NCBI RefSeq assembly: GCF_001402915.1
Contig: NZ_CP012945.1
Span: 2,891,501-2,955,500, forward strand
DNA: 64,000 nucleotides
Reading direction: 5' to 3'
Origin: Devosia sp. A16
GTDB taxonomy: Bacteria > Pseudomonadota > Alphaproteobacteria > Rhizobiales > Devosiaceae
The notes under the pieces are model-generated. The model was not told the origin of the DNA, searched no databases, and worked only from the letters and a program-made list of their open reading frames with translations. Made by a program: the position numbers and the translations under genes. This document shows, piece after piece, positions 18,982 to 27,939 of the stretch (its first letter is position 1; every line of letters begins with the position of its first letter).

Positions 18982-20310
18982 CTCAAGCGTCTTGAGGATG
19001 CTGCCCAGCGTGCCGATCAGCTCGTCGATCTGGGCCTTGGAAATGATCAGCGGCGGGCTCATGGCGATGATGTCGCCGGTGGTGCGGATCAGGATGCCGG
19101 TCTCGAAGGCTTTGACGAAGGCCGAGAAGGCCCGCTTGGTCGGCTGCCCGGCGATCGGCTCGAGCTCGATGGCGCCGATCAGCCCCAGGTTGCGGATGTC
19201 GATTATATGCGGCAGGCCCTTCAGCGAATGCAGCGCATCGGCCCAGTAGGGCGCGAGCTCGGCGCCGCGGGTCAGCAGCCCCTCGTCCTTGTAGGTTTCG
19301 AGCGTCGCGAGGCCCGCCGCCGAGGCGATCGGGTTGCCCGAATAGGTATAGCCGTGCATGAACTCGATGACATGCTCTGGCCCCTGCATGAAAGCGTCGT
19401 GGATCTCCGAGCTCACCAGCACCGCGCCCATCGGGATCACCCCGTTGGTGAGGCCCTTGGCGGTCACCATGATATCGGGCGTCACACCGAAATAGTCCGC
19501 CGCGAACGGCGTGCCGAGGCGGCCGAAACCGGTGATCACTTCGTCGAAGATCAACAGGATGCCGTGCTTTTTTGTGATCTCGCGCAGCTTCTGCAGATAG
19601 CCCTTGGGCGGGATCAGCACGCCGGTCGAGCCGGCCACCGGCTCGACGATCACCGCCGCGATGGTCGAGGCGTCATGCAGCGTCACGATGCGCTCGAGTT
19701 CCGACGCCAGGTCCTCGCCGCCCATCTCGCGCTCGCCGCGGGTAAACTGGTTCTTGCCCGGGGTATGGGTGTGCGGCAGGTGATCGACGCCGGTCAGCAA
19801 CGTCCCGAACATCTTCCTGTTGGTGACGATGCCGCCCACCGAGATGCCGCCGAAATTCACCCCGTGATAGCCGCGCTCGCGCCCGATCAGCCGGAAGCGC
19901 CCGGCATCGCCCTTCACCTTGTGATAGGCCAGCGCCACCTTCAGTGCCGTCTCGACCGATTCAGAACCGGAATTGGTGTAGAGCACATGGTCGAGCCCCT
20001 TGGGCGCGATCGACACCAGGGCATTGGCCAGCTCGAACGCCTTGGGATGACCCATCTGGAAGGCCGGTGCGTAATCGAGCTCGGCTGCCTGCTCCTGGAT
20101 CGCCTCGACGATCTTGGGGCGGCAATGGCCGGCATTGACGCACCACAGGCCCGCCGTGCCGTCGAGCACCTTGCGTCCGTCGGAAGTCGTATAGTGCATG
20201 TCCTTGGCGCCGACGAACATGCGTGGCGCCTTCTTGAACTGCCGGTTGGCCGTGAACGGCATCCAGAACGCACTCAGATCGTTCGGCGTGACATTGCGAC
20301 GGTCGGACAC
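18979..20310 (-). CDS. Omega-amino acid:pyruvate aminotransferase (beta-alanine transaminase)
   Basis: A 443-residue class III PLP aminotransferase. The PLP lysine is in MVTAKGLTNG near residue 288 and the cofactor Asp in LIFDEVITGFGRLG. Its N-terminus LSAFWMPFTANRQFKKAPRMF is characteristic of beta-alanine:pyruvate transaminases. It should convert beta-alanine to malonate semialdehyde, the MmsA substrate. The start is GTG at 20310. It is divergent from rutR, with several TTGACC-type elements in the shared region. Confidence 0.9.
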   Translation of the reverse strand: MSDRRNVTPNDLSAFWMPFTANRQFKKAPRMFVGAKDMHYTTSDGRKVLDGTAGLWCVNAGHCRPKIVEAIQEQAAELDYAPAFQMGHPKAFELANALVSIAPKGLDHVLYTNSGSESVETALKVALAYHKVKGDAGRFRLIGRERGYHGVNFGGISVGGIVTNRKMFGTLLTGVDHLPHTHTPGKNQFTRGEREMGGEDLASELERIVTLHDASTIAAVIVEPVAGSTGVLIPPKGYLQKLREITKKHGILLIFDEVITGFGRLGTPFAADYFGVTPDIMVTAKGLTNGVIPMGAVLVSSEIHDAFMQGPEHVIEFMHGYTYSGNPIASAAGLATLETYKDEGLLTRGAELAPYWADALHSLKGLPHIIDIRNLGLIGAIELEPIAGQPTKRAFSAFVKAFETGILIRTTGDIIAMSPPLIISKAQIDELIGTLGSILKTLE

Positions 20311-20344
20311 CTTGGACTCCCCCGGAGGCTATTTGTTGAGTTTC

Positions 20345-20373
20345 AAGGTCAAGTATATTTGGTGCTTGACCTT
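20345..20373. promoter_or_regulatory. Inverted repeat AAGGTCAAG / CTTGACCTT in the rutR-aminotransferase gap
   Basis: A perfect nine-base inverted repeat with an 11-base AT-rich spacer, centred about 49 bases upstream of the aminotransferase start. The right arm leads into TTGACC-TT-TGGATGT, a poor RutR-like match. It may be a second RutR site or a hairpin. Confidence 0.45.
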
Positions 20374-20393
20374 TGGATGTGTTATCCAGAAAT

Positions 20394-20409
20394 TTGACCA
20401 GTTGGAAAA
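20394..20409. promoter_or_regulatory. RutR-like operator at the rutR / pyrimidine promoter region
   Basis: TTGACCA-GT-TGGAAAA matches the known RutR motif TTGACCA-NN-TGGTCAA at 12 of 14 positions, with a perfect left half. It lies 15 bases before the rutR start and 84 bases from the divergent aminotransferase start, so it could serve autoregulation and control of the catabolic genes. Confidence 0.65.
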
Positions 20410-20424
20410 AACGTTATCACTCCC

Positions 20425-21117
20425 ATGCCGCCGATCAAGGTGAAAATGCTGGAGACCGAAGGCGGCAAAGGGGGCGCAAAGGCAGCGCCGTCGAAGCGCC
20501 CGCGGGCGCAGACGCGCATCCAGCGCGAGAAGCAGGAAGTCATCCTCGAGGCGGCGCTCGACGTGTTCAGTCGCGAGGGTTTTCGCGGCGCCACCATCGA
20601 CCAGATCGCCGAAGCGGCGGGGATGAGCAAGCCCAACCTGCTCTACTATTTTCCGCGCAAGGAGGAGATCTACCAGCGCCTGTTGGCCGAGATGCTCGAC
20701 ATCTGGCTGGCCCCGTTGCGCGAGATCGATTCGGACGGCGATCCGGTGCCGGAGCTGCGCTCCTACCTGCGCCGCAAGCTGGAGATGAGCCGCGACTATC
20801 CGCGCCAGAGCCGGCTGTTCGCCAACGAGATGCTGCAGGGCGCGCCGCGCGTGCTCGAGATGCTCGAGACCGACCTCAAGGCGCTGGTCGATGACAAGGC
20901 CAAGGTCATCGAGAGCTGGATGGATGCCGGCAAGATCGTCCGGACCGACCCCTACCACCTGATCTTTTCGATCTGGGCCACCACCCAGCACTATGCCGAT
21001 TTCGACGTGCAGGTGCGCGCCGTGCTCGGCAAGGGGCGCGGCGGCGAAGGCCGCTTCGAGGATGCCGCGCGCTTCCTCGAAAACCTGTTCCTGCACGGAC
21101 TCCTGCCCAAGTCGTGA
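20425..21117 (+). CDS. rutR: TetR-family pyrimidine regulator, RutR-like
   Basis: A 230-residue TetR-family protein. The helix-turn-helix is AALDVFSREGFRGATIDQIAEAAGMSKPNLLYYFPRKEEIY (residues 50-90), followed by the ligand domain. The segment HLIFSIWATTQHYADFDVQVRAVLG is the hallmark of RutR, which binds uracil or thymine and releases DNA. It is divergent from the pyrimidine genes and preceded by a RutR-like operator. The first 25 residues are basic and poorly conserved; a later start is possible because no clear ribosome site precedes 20425. Confidence 0.88.
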   Translation: MPPIKVKMLETEGGKGGAKAAPSKRPRAQTRIQREKQEVILEAALDVFSREGFRGATIDQIAEAAGMSKPNLLYYFPRKEEIYQRLLAEMLDIWLAPLREIDSDGDPVPELRSYLRRKLEMSRDYPRQSRLFANEMLQGAPRVLEMLETDLKALVDDKAKVIESWMDAGKIVRTDPYHLIFSIWATTQHYADFDVQVRAVLGKGRGGEGRFEDAARFLENLFLHGLLPKS

Positions 21118-21250
21118 GACAAGCGCGAGCTCGCGGACCAGGCTCGCAACCATCAGGGTGCGGCTCGCAATTCTGCGCCGGCAAGTAACGCTTGACCGCT
21201 GGAACGGATTCCAGGATCACGCTCTCAGTTCGTGCGTTACGGGGGGCGCC

Positions 21251-22237
21251 GTGACCAGCCGTGCCGACGAATGGATACTGCGCGCGGCAAACGCGTGGGT
21301 CCGTCTAACCAAGCCGGGCCTCGTGCGCGCCTGCCGGCGGCACTTCGGGTCTCTGCCCGACTTCGCGCGGCCGCGCGGCCATGACGCGCTGATGCAGTGG
21401 CGCAAGGTCTTCGACCGCAACCCGCTCTTCGTCACCTTTTGCGACAAGCTTGCCGCCCGCGACTGGGCCAGTGCCCGTGTTCCGGCCCTTGACCTGCCGG
21501 AGCTGATCTGGACCGGCAGTTCCCTCGAGGTGCTTCCTCCGGGACTCCCCGAAGACGATCAGGTGCTCAAGGTCAACAGCGGCTCGGGCAGCAACTACTT
21601 TCCCGGCCGCGAACGCTGGGACGATGTCACGCTGCGCAAGCGTTTCCGCCACTGGCTGCGTTGGCCGCGCCGCGGCCCCGCCGAGTGGGCCTACGGTCGC
21701 GTGCCGCGGCGTCTCGTGCTGGAACGCCTGGTTGCCGATCCGTCCGAGCTCATCGAGCTGACCTTTCGCTGCCAGGACGGCCAAATTGCCTCGGCATTCA
21801 TCGCCGTCAACTGGAAGACCCCCGCGGCTCGAGGCTGCTACCTGACCGTCGATGGCGCCGCCTTCCGTCCCGAAGATGCCGATGTGGCTGCGCAACTTGT
21901 GCGCCCGGAGCCGTTCGAACGCGCTGCCGCCATGGCGAGGCAACTCGGTCGCGACCTCGACCACATCCGTGTCGATTTCTACCTCAAGGGTGAGGCCATT
22001 TTCTTTGGCGAACTCACCGCCTATTCGTCGTCGGGGCTGGGCGACGAAGAACAGGTCGGCGTCGGTCAACTGATCGAGCGTTCGTGGCTCGCGGCCCTCG
22101 AAAAGTCCTGGTTCCTGTCGACGCCGCAGCCATGGCCGATGTCGTTATATCAGAACGCTTTCCGCCGCTGGCTGGTCGTGCGTCGCGGCGAGCTCTCAGG
22201 GGCGCCAGCCGCAACCGGGGAGGCCAGGCATTGGTGA
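21251..22237 (+). CDS. TupA-like ATP-grasp protein
   Basis: A 328-residue protein of the TupA-like ATPgrasp family, seen as VFDRNPLFVTFCDKLAARDWASARV near the N-terminus, LVLERLVADPSELIELTF, and the C-terminal HIRVDFYLKGEAIFFGELTAYSSSG with Asp/Glu metal ligands. Family members sit in teichuronopeptide or capsule/polysaccharide clusters and are thought to ligate an amino acid to a sugar acid. Here no glycan genes adjoin it, so the substrate is open. The start is GTG at 21251 with a G-rich stretch upstream; other starts are possible. Confidence 0.75.
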   Translation: MTSRADEWILRAANAWVRLTKPGLVRACRRHFGSLPDFARPRGHDALMQWRKVFDRNPLFVTFCDKLAARDWASARVPALDLPELIWTGSSLEVLPPGLPEDDQVLKVNSGSGSNYFPGRERWDDVTLRKRFRHWLRWPRRGPAEWAYGRVPRRLVLERLVADPSELIELTFRCQDGQIASAFIAVNWKTPAARGCYLTVDGAAFRPEDADVAAQLVRPEPFERAAAMARQLGRDLDHIRVDFYLKGEAIFFGELTAYSSSGLGDEEQVGVGQLIERSWLAALEKSWFLSTPQPWPMSLYQNAFRRWLVVRRGELSGAPAATGEARHW

Positions 22238-22241
22238 ACTG

Positions 22242-22272
22242 AAAAAAGGCCGGCTGCACAGGGCAGCCGGCC
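22242..22272 (-). terminator. Intrinsic terminator for the outer-membrane protein gene
   Basis: On the minus strand a perfect ten-base-pair stem GGCCGGCTGC/GCAGCCGGCC with a five-base loop is followed by TTTTTT. It ends transcription of the beta-barrel gene just before the convergent ATP-grasp gene. Confidence 0.93.
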
Positions 22273-22288
22273 CGCGGCTGGGGCCGCG

Positions 22289-23110
22289 TCAGAAATGGTA
22301 GTTCACGCCAACCTTTGCCGTGTAGATGCTTACCGCTCCGATATCGGGTATCGAACTCACACCGATCGGCGTGATCGGCAGCCCAAGATTGACACCGGTT
22401 ACCGGGACTTCCTGCTCGCGGAAGCTGACGACCCCCAGCTCGGCCCCGATCGACATCTGCTCGCTGAGCTTGGTCTGTGCGCCGACCGCGAAAGTCGTTC
22501 CGAACAGCACGCCGCTCGCCTGGCTGTTGGCTTCGAGCGGAACCGGGGCCTCTTCGCCATCGGTATAGCTTCCGCCGGACGTGAGTGTCGTCGTTCCATG
22601 AGTCACCGCAAGACCACCCTTGCCGTACACCAGCCAGTCTCCGAAGGCGAAACCGACCTGCCCGGTAAACGTGCCGATTGCCCCGGCGCTGAAGGTCTTC
22701 TGCATCCCGAGATCCAGGTTGAAGCTGTCCTCGGGCTCTTCTTCATCGGTGACCTCGAGTTCGTAGTCGAAGGAGACCGACTTTTCGAGCACGCCGGCCC
22801 CGGCGCTGGCTTCAAGCCCCAGGACCAGCGAGCCGTGCTGGAAGTTGTAGCCGGCGCGCACGTCCCCGAGCAGCGTTCCGATGGCGGTGCCGGCGGTCTG
22901 CATGGAATAGTCGAAAATGTAGTCGCCGTCGGGCTGGCTTGCCGACGAGCTGGTACTGGTTTCCGCCGCCCGGTCGATCCCGTAGCCGGCGTAGATGCCA
23001 GCGTAAAAACCGCCCCAGTCAGCCGTCGTAGTTGCCACGTCTTGCGCATTGCTCCCGCCCGCCGTAGCTGCAAGCCCCGCCGCTGCCGCCAGTACAATCG
23101 TCAATCGCAT
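22289..23110 (-). CDS. Outer-membrane beta-barrel protein (Omp25/OmpA-like porin family)
   Basis: A 273-residue protein with a signal peptide (MRLTIVLAAAAGLAATAGG, then SNAQD). The mature part opens DWGGFYAGIYAGYG, typical of eight-stranded barrels of the Omp25/Omp31 type. It has alternating hydrophobic strands and ends in NYHF, with the terminal Phe required for barrel assembly. Acidic loops (EEPEDS, DGEEA) are probably extracellular. Function is likely structural. The start is set by the signal peptide. Confidence 0.85.
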   Translation of the reverse strand: MRLTIVLAAAAGLAATAGGSNAQDVATTTADWGGFYAGIYAGYGIDRAAETSTSSSASQPDGDYIFDYSMQTAGTAIGTLLGDVRAGYNFQHGSLVLGLEASAGAGVLEKSVSFDYELEVTDEEEPEDSFNLDLGMQKTFSAGAIGTFTGQVGFAFGDWLVYGKGGLAVTHGTTTLTSGGSYTDGEEAPVPLEANSQASGVLFGTTFAVGAQTKLSEQMSIGAELGVVSFREQEVPVTGVNLGLPITPIGVSSIPDIGAVSIYTAKVGVNYHF

Positions 23111-23300
23111 CGTCTGCCCCGTCTGGTGAGTATGGGGAGCAACCTGCCGTCGCAGCGACCCGCCGACATCGCCCAAATGCATGAGATGGGCGGGGTCTCC
23201 AACGGGTGTTGCCGTTTGGTCACTGAGCCCGTGGCAGCCAGCGTGCCGGCTCGTCGCCGCCTCGACGCGCCGGCGCCACCCGCGTTCGGCGATACCGAAG

Positions 23301-24419
23301 TCAGTTGCCGCCGTCGGGGGAGATCAGTCTGGCCAGCAGGGCCACCAGCTGACTCTGTTGTCCGGTGCTGGTCTTGACGAACAGCTGCGCCAGGTGGGTC
23401 CGCGCCGTGTGAATCGAGATGTTCAGCAGCTGGGCGGTGTGCTTCAGGCTGTGTCCCTCTACCAATGCGCCAGCCACCTGCGCCTCTTTGCCTGTGACCC
23501 CGAACAATCCCGCAAGGCGCTGCTCGAGGTTGCGAGGGTTGGCTGCATCGAGCGGCTGGACAAATATCGTCGCAGACTGTCCCACCGGCAGGCCATATAA
23601 GCCGGCGTCCGCCATCGGCGCGACTGTCACGGCCAGCCCTCGCCCCAGCCCGTCGGCCGGCGGCACGATCATGTAGCCTCCGAGGCCGGATCTGCCGTCG
23701 GGCTCGGCAAACGCATCTGCAAGCAGCCGGCGCAGCTGCGTCGTGCTTCGTCCGGCTTCTATGACGCCCCGTAGCGCACCCAGTCCGCTCGATGTGCCGG
23801 CGAGCAGGTTCTCGGCCGTGTCGTTGATGCCGAGCAGCCGCCCATGCGCGTCGACGACCATCATGCCGATGTTGAGCCGGTCGTAGGTTCGGTTGCGTTC
23901 GGCGAGTCGCAGCGCCCCAAGTTGCGAACGCATGTTGACGATCCGGGTCATCAGCGGTGTCAGACGGCCAAGCAGCGCCAGGTCTTCCTGCTCCAGCGGT
24001 CGCTGGTCGAAGCCGGAGCTGCCGCCAAAGAAACCGGTGATCCGTCCTTGGCTCGCCGTGTTGATCGCTACAAAGCTGCGGTCGCCCTGCGGACGTAGCC
24101 AACCGTTGAAGAAGACGCTCCGCTCGAACTCACGACGCGACATCAGTGTCACGTCGCTGACCACCCGGCCGACCGGAGCCCCGACAACCGGATTTTCCAA
24201 CTCGGGGGCGAAGCAGATTTCGCCGTAGGACTCCTCGCATTCGCCGTACAACAGCTGCTGCCCCCCCGTTCTGGCTTCGAACACGCCGATCGCCAGCACG
24301 CGAGTGGGGATCATGCGCTTGATCGCCGCGGCTGCGTCCGGCCAGCCGCGTTCGTCGTAGACTGCCGCATACAGGCTTTGTGTCAGCGCCGCGATGTCGT
24401 CGCCCGTCACGGTGGTCAA
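23301..24419 (-). CDS. LuxR-family (FixJ/NarL-type HTH) transcriptional regulator
   Basis: A 372-residue protein. The C-terminal helix-turn-helix is LFGVTGKEAQVAGALVEGHSLKHTAQLLNISIHTARTHLAQLFVKTSTGQQSQL (about 305-360). The long N-terminal part includes a PAS-like segment RLNIGMMVVDAHGRLLGIND. The ligand is unknown. The start is probably TTG at 24419, since GGAGG lies seven bases upstream; its first bases overlap the stop of a small upstream frame (TTGA). That upstream frame carries a degraded copy of the same helix-turn-helix. Confidence 0.82.
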   Translation of the reverse strand: MTTVTGDDIAALTQSLYAAVYDERGWPDAAAAIKRMIPTRVLAIGVFEARTGGQQLLYGECEESYGEICFAPELENPVVGAPVGRVVSDVTLMSRREFERSVFFNGWLRPQGDRSFVAINTASQGRITGFFGGSSGFDQRPLEQEDLALLGRLTPLMTRIVNMRSQLGALRLAERNRTYDRLNIGMMVVDAHGRLLGINDTAENLLAGTSSGLGALRGVIEAGRSTTQLRRLLADAFAEPDGRSGLGGYMIVPPADGLGRGLAVTVAPMADAGLYGLPVGQSATIFVQPLDAANPRNLEQRLAGLFGVTGKEAQVAGALVEGHSLKHTAQLLNISIHTARTHLAQLFVKTSTGQQSQLVALLARLISPDGGN

Positions 24420-24637
24420 GGCCGGTCCTCCGGTTCGACCAACCGCGCCGGCAACGCCACCAGATGGCTTTTCTGCCCAGTACCGGTCTTGGCGAGCAGA
24501 TGCGACCGTGTGGCCCGGGTGTCCCGCAGCCCGATGGTAGCGCTGGAGCAATTGATCAGCTGCTTGAGCTTGTTCGCAGCGGCGGCAAACATCAGGTCAG
24601 ATAGCTGGGCGATATGTTGGGCACTGGCAGGTCGCAT
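24416..24637 (-). pseudogene. LuxR-type HTH fragment upstream of the regulator
   Basis: A 73-codon frame whose C-terminal half (LLAKTGTGQKSHLVALPARL) clearly matches the end of the downstream regulator (LFVKTSTGQQSQLVALLARL). The region before it (INCSSATIGLRDTRATRS) looks like a disturbed recognition helix. No sensor domain precedes it. It is most likely the 3' remnant of a tandem paralogue. Its stop codon overlaps the downstream TTG start, so it could still influence translation. Confidence 0.6.
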
Positions 24638-24786
24638 GCAATCGACTCTTCAGATTGCCGCCCCCCTGGCGGCGCCGACGGACAATGGGGTCAAGTATCA
24701 ATATCGTTGTTATAACGACTTTGCGTCGTCGCGTCGCGTCAGACATCATTCAAATGAATGAGACCACCTTCACGTTCTTGTCGAGG

Positions 24787-25710
24787 TCACCGCTCCCGGA
24801 GCAGCGCCAGCACCAGCAGGCCCAGCACGGTGACCGCCGCTCCCGCAGCGACGCTCAGGCTGGTCCAGCCATGGCCGGCGAGCCCCTCGAACACGATGAC
24901 GAACGCCGGCACCAGGTAGCCATAGGCGATGACCTTGGCGGCCGGCAGGCGCGCCGAGGCATACTGGATCAGGAAGAAGCAGACCGCGGTCGGCCCGATG
25001 GCGAGATAGAGCACCACCCACCAGACCAGGGCCGGCAGGTGCAGCCAGTCGGTGGCGAGGATTTCCGGCACCCCGTACAGCACCAGCCAGATCGCCGTAG
25101 CCAGCATCGTCCAGAAGCTCAGCACCAGGGCCGACTCGCCCCGGTTGTAGCGCCGCAGCAGCGGCGTGTAGATCGCGTAGGCGACGCAGCCGATGAAGTA
25201 GATCAGCTCGCCCTGGCCGACATCGAAGCGCAGCAGCGCATCGATATCGCCGCGGAAGATCACCCAGATGGCGCCCCATCCCGCCAGCATCAGGCTGATC
25301 AGCACCGCCGGGCCCGAGCGCTGCCCGACGATGAAATAGGCCGTCACCGCGGTCATCAGCGGCACCAGCGTGTAGACCGCGCTGGTCGCCACCGGCTGTG
25401 TCATGGTCAGCGCGATGAACATGGTGACGAAGTAGATCGCGGTGAGAAACCCGTTGATGGCGAAGCGCCAGGGCGCCGGCGGAAAGGCAAATCGCTGCCG
25501 CGCCACGCCGAACGCAAACGCTCCCATCAGCGCTGCCGCAAGGACGAAGCGCAGCGCGTTGAGCGGCACCGCGTGGATATAGGGCACGGTCAGCGCCCCG
25601 AAGGTGAACGAGCCGGCGATCAGCGCCGCAAACAGCAGCATCGCCAGATGCGACAGCACCCGCTGTCGCCTGGCGTCACTGTTCTCGATGCTGGTGCCGG
25701 CGACGCTCAC
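24787..25710 (-). CDS. EamA/DMT-family transporter
   Basis: A 307-residue membrane protein with about ten hydrophobic helices in two EamA repeats (LIAGSFTFGALTVPYIHAVPLNALRFVLA in the first; WWVVLYLAIGPTAVCFFLIQYASARLPAAKVIAYGYLVPAFVIVFEGL in the second). Family members export amino acids or other metabolites; the substrate is not readable. It starts six bases after the DoxX-family gene, indicating an operon. Confidence 0.87.
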   Translation of the reverse strand: MSVAGTSIENSDARRQRVLSHLAMLLFAALIAGSFTFGALTVPYIHAVPLNALRFVLAAALMGAFAFGVARQRFAFPPAPWRFAINGFLTAIYFVTMFIALTMTQPVATSAVYTLVPLMTAVTAYFIVGQRSGPAVLISLMLAGWGAIWVIFRGDIDALLRFDVGQGELIYFIGCVAYAIYTPLLRRYNRGESALVLSFWTMLATAIWLVLYGVPEILATDWLHLPALVWWVVLYLAIGPTAVCFFLIQYASARLPAAKVIAYGYLVPAFVIVFEGLAGHGWTSLSVAAGAAVTVLGLLVLALLRER

Positions 25711-25716
25711 GGCCGA

Positions 25717-26094
25717 TCACAGCCCATAGGCGATGACCAGGAGGAAGGCGCCGGTGAGGCCGCTGTTCATGATGAACGACTGCACATGCGGCTTCTGCTC
25801 GTCGCCTGAGAACGCCCAGAACGGATGGAACAGCACTGTGGCGAGGACGAGGAAGACGATCAGCGCCAGCCCGCCCAGCACGCCGGCTATCGGCAGGAAC
25901 GGCGCCAGCACGACCAGCGCGCCGCCCACGATCTGCAGCGCCACGCCGACCTTGGCGGCGGTTTCCGGCTGCGTCACCTTCTTGCCGGCGAGAAAGCTCG
26001 CGAGCCCTGGAATGCTCTTGATGTTGCGGATGCCGAAAACCACGAAGGCGCCGCCCAGCAGGAGGTGGGCGAGAAAGAACAAAGTCGAGAACAT
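25717..26094 (-). CDS. DoxX-family membrane protein
   Basis: A 125-residue protein with four hydrophobic helices and the DoxX features LLGGAFVVFGIRNIKSIPG, VALQIVGGALVVLA and FHPFWAFSGDEQKPHVQSFIMN. DoxX-like proteins have been tied to quinone or thiol redox at the membrane; no specific role is apparent. It is the first gene of a two-gene unit with the EamA transporter. Confidence 0.82.
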   Translation of the reverse strand: MFSTLFFLAHLLLGGAFVVFGIRNIKSIPGLASFLAGKKVTQPETAAKVGVALQIVGGALVVLAPFLPIAGVLGGLALIVFLVLATVLFHPFWAFSGDEQKPHVQSFIMNSGLTGAFLLVIAYGL

Positions 26095-26283
26095 GCGTGA
26101 AGCTCCTCGGTGTGCCAGAGCGCTCTCGGGCGAGACGGCCCCGAATCCGAAAGCACGGTCAACAAATCGGCACGCGCCGTTTCGCGAATGGCGAGATGCC
26201 TGTTACAGGACAACGACGTGCGAGGCAGGCCGGAATCGACACCGACCCACCGATTTATGGCGCATGGGGCGATGTTCCGGTTC

Positions 26284-27306
26284 TCACGCGGCGCTGGCGA
26301 TCCTCGAAGAGTCGGCGAAGACGAAGGCGTGGCCGGGCAGGGCCTTGGCGCGATAGAGCGCAGCATCGGCGGCGGCCACCAGCCGCGTGCGGTCTTCGTG
26401 CTCATCGCCCATCGCGATGCCGATGCTGGCGCCGATCTGGACCTGCGTCGCTCCCAGCCGCACCGGCTCGTTCAGCGCCAGCGCGATGTCGGCCGCCAAC
26501 TCGGCCAGTTCGGCCCGCGATGTCGGCGGTGAGCGCAGGAAGGCGAACTCGTCGCCGCCGATCCGCGCCACGCAGTCGCCGTCGCGCGCCAGGGTGGCGA
26601 GTCGCGCCGCGACGATGCGCAGCAGGTCGTCGCCCGCGCCGTGCCCAAAGCTGTCATTGACGTGCTTGAAGCCGTCGAGATCGAGATAGAGCAATGCCGG
26701 CCCGCGCGCCGAGCCCGTCAGCTGCCGGTCGAAGCCGAGCCGGTTGGCGAGGCCGGTCAGGGCGTCACGCGCCGCCAGTTCCTGGGCGGCGCGGCGGCGC
26801 ACCTCCAGCAGGCGCGTCAGGCGGTAGAGCCGGTTCAGCACGATGCCGATTCCGGAGAGGAACAGCGCGCTCGCCAGCAGCCGGATCGGCGCCAGGCGCT
26901 GCGCCAGTTCGGTGCCGATCCGCCTCGGTGTCCACAGCAACTGCGTCTGGGACCTGGGCACCGGCAGCGAGACTTCGCCTGGCCGGGCACTCGCCGCGTC
27001 GCCGAACCGCGCCCCGACCAGCACGAAATCGTCAGCCAGGCGCGCCGCGGCGGCGCCATCGGGTTGGCCATCGCGCAGCACCACCTCGAGCGCGACCTTG
27101 GCCCGCTCGGTTTCGGCGCTGATCGCCGTCTCATCGATCGACAGGATCGAGTAGGCGGCGGCGATCACCACGCTGAGCCCGAGCAGCACGATGGCCGCGA
27201 TGCTGATGAGCAACAGGCGACGCGGGTTGGGAAGCTCAAGTTCCGCCATGGCGGAGTCGTCGACACCGCGTGCCGCTTCCGCTTTGCCTGCAACGCGCTG
27301 CGCCAT
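26284..27306 (-). CDS. Membrane-bound diguanylate cyclase (GGDEF)
   Basis: A 340-residue protein. An N-terminal helix (LLLISIAAIVLLGLSVVIAAAYSI) and a second one (IRLLASALFLSGIGIVLN) flank a short periplasmic region. The GGDEF domain follows (DALTGLANRLGFDRQL to the end) with intact IGGDEF and the inhibitory RDGD site five residues upstream, so an active, feedback-inhibited cyclase is expected. ATG codons at 27306 and 27249 are both possible starts. It stands alone between DoxX and the DUF1232 remnant. Confidence 0.9.
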   Translation of the reverse strand: MAQRVAGKAEAARGVDDSAMAELELPNPRRLLLISIAAIVLLGLSVVIAAAYSILSIDETAISAETERAKVALEVVLRDGQPDGAAAARLADDFVLVGARFGDAASARPGEVSLPVPRSQTQLLWTPRRIGTELAQRLAPIRLLASALFLSGIGIVLNRLYRLTRLLEVRRRAAQELAARDALTGLANRLGFDRQLTGSARGPALLYLDLDGFKHVNDSFGHGAGDDLLRIVAARLATLARDGDCVARIGGDEFAFLRSPPTSRAELAELAADIALALNEPVRLGATQVQIGASIGIAMGDEHEDRTRLVAAADAALYRAKALPGHAFVFADSSRIASAA

Positions 27307-27464
27307 TCGTCCCCCTCCTCGCCCGGGAGGCTAGGATGCCGGAGTTTGCCAATCCCTTAGCGGGCTCGCCTTGTGTCGACGCATGGTTGAGCAATTCTTA
27401 TGGGGCGATCGGCCAGGTTCGCTCCGGCGGATCAGGCCCGCGAGGGCAACGTGGCGGTGGAGGC

Positions 27465-27810
27465 ATGGCAATGACTTTGCTCGAGCGGACAAAGCGCTGG
27501 GCGAAGACGCTGAAACGCGACGTGATCGCGCTATGGATCGCTGCCCGGGACGAACGAACCCCGCTAGCGGCGAAGTTGGTCGCGGCCATGGTCGCTGCCT
27601 ATGCCCTGTCGCCGATCGACCTGATCCCCGATTTCGTCCCGATCCTTGGCTATCAGGCTGATCCCGCCGGCCTTGATGGCGGAGTTCCGGCAGGAGGCCG
27701 CTGGCCGGGACAGGCCGGTGAGCAGAAGCGGGCCGGTCTTCATCGCGCTGGTGTGGCTGGGATGCCTCGCCCTGCTGGGCTGGTGGGTCTACGGGCGCAT
27801 CGTCAGCTAG
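27465..27810 (+). pseudogene. DUF1232 (YkvA-like) gene with internal deletion and frameshift
   Basis: The first 62 codons give a clear DUF1232 protein: RTPLAAKLVAAMVAAYALSPIDLIPDFVPILGY. After about position 27650 the frame changes to unrelated sequence. The expected continuation reappears in another frame as LIPPALMAEFRQEAAGRDRP and then a terminal helix ALVWLGCLALLGWWVYGRI, ending at TAG 27808. The usual segment between GY and LIPP (LDDVILLPLGI-type) is absent, so some 16 codons plus an offset were lost. The reading frame through the original start continues to 27848 as nonsense. Confidence 0.8.
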
Positions 27811-27939
27811 AAGTCTGCGGGACGACCAACGGCGCCATCCCTGCGTAAGCGCATGGGCGCCAGGGAAGGAGCGAGCCGTCACCACGCGGGGATGACGCCG
27901 AGTTTTGGGCGACCCATCCCGAAGGACGCTGCAACCGAC

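Noticed and set aside
24720-24786. Short direct repeats such as GTCGTCGCGTCGCGTC as a possible attachment site
   Set aside because: Low-complexity run with no partner copy or integrase gene nearby.
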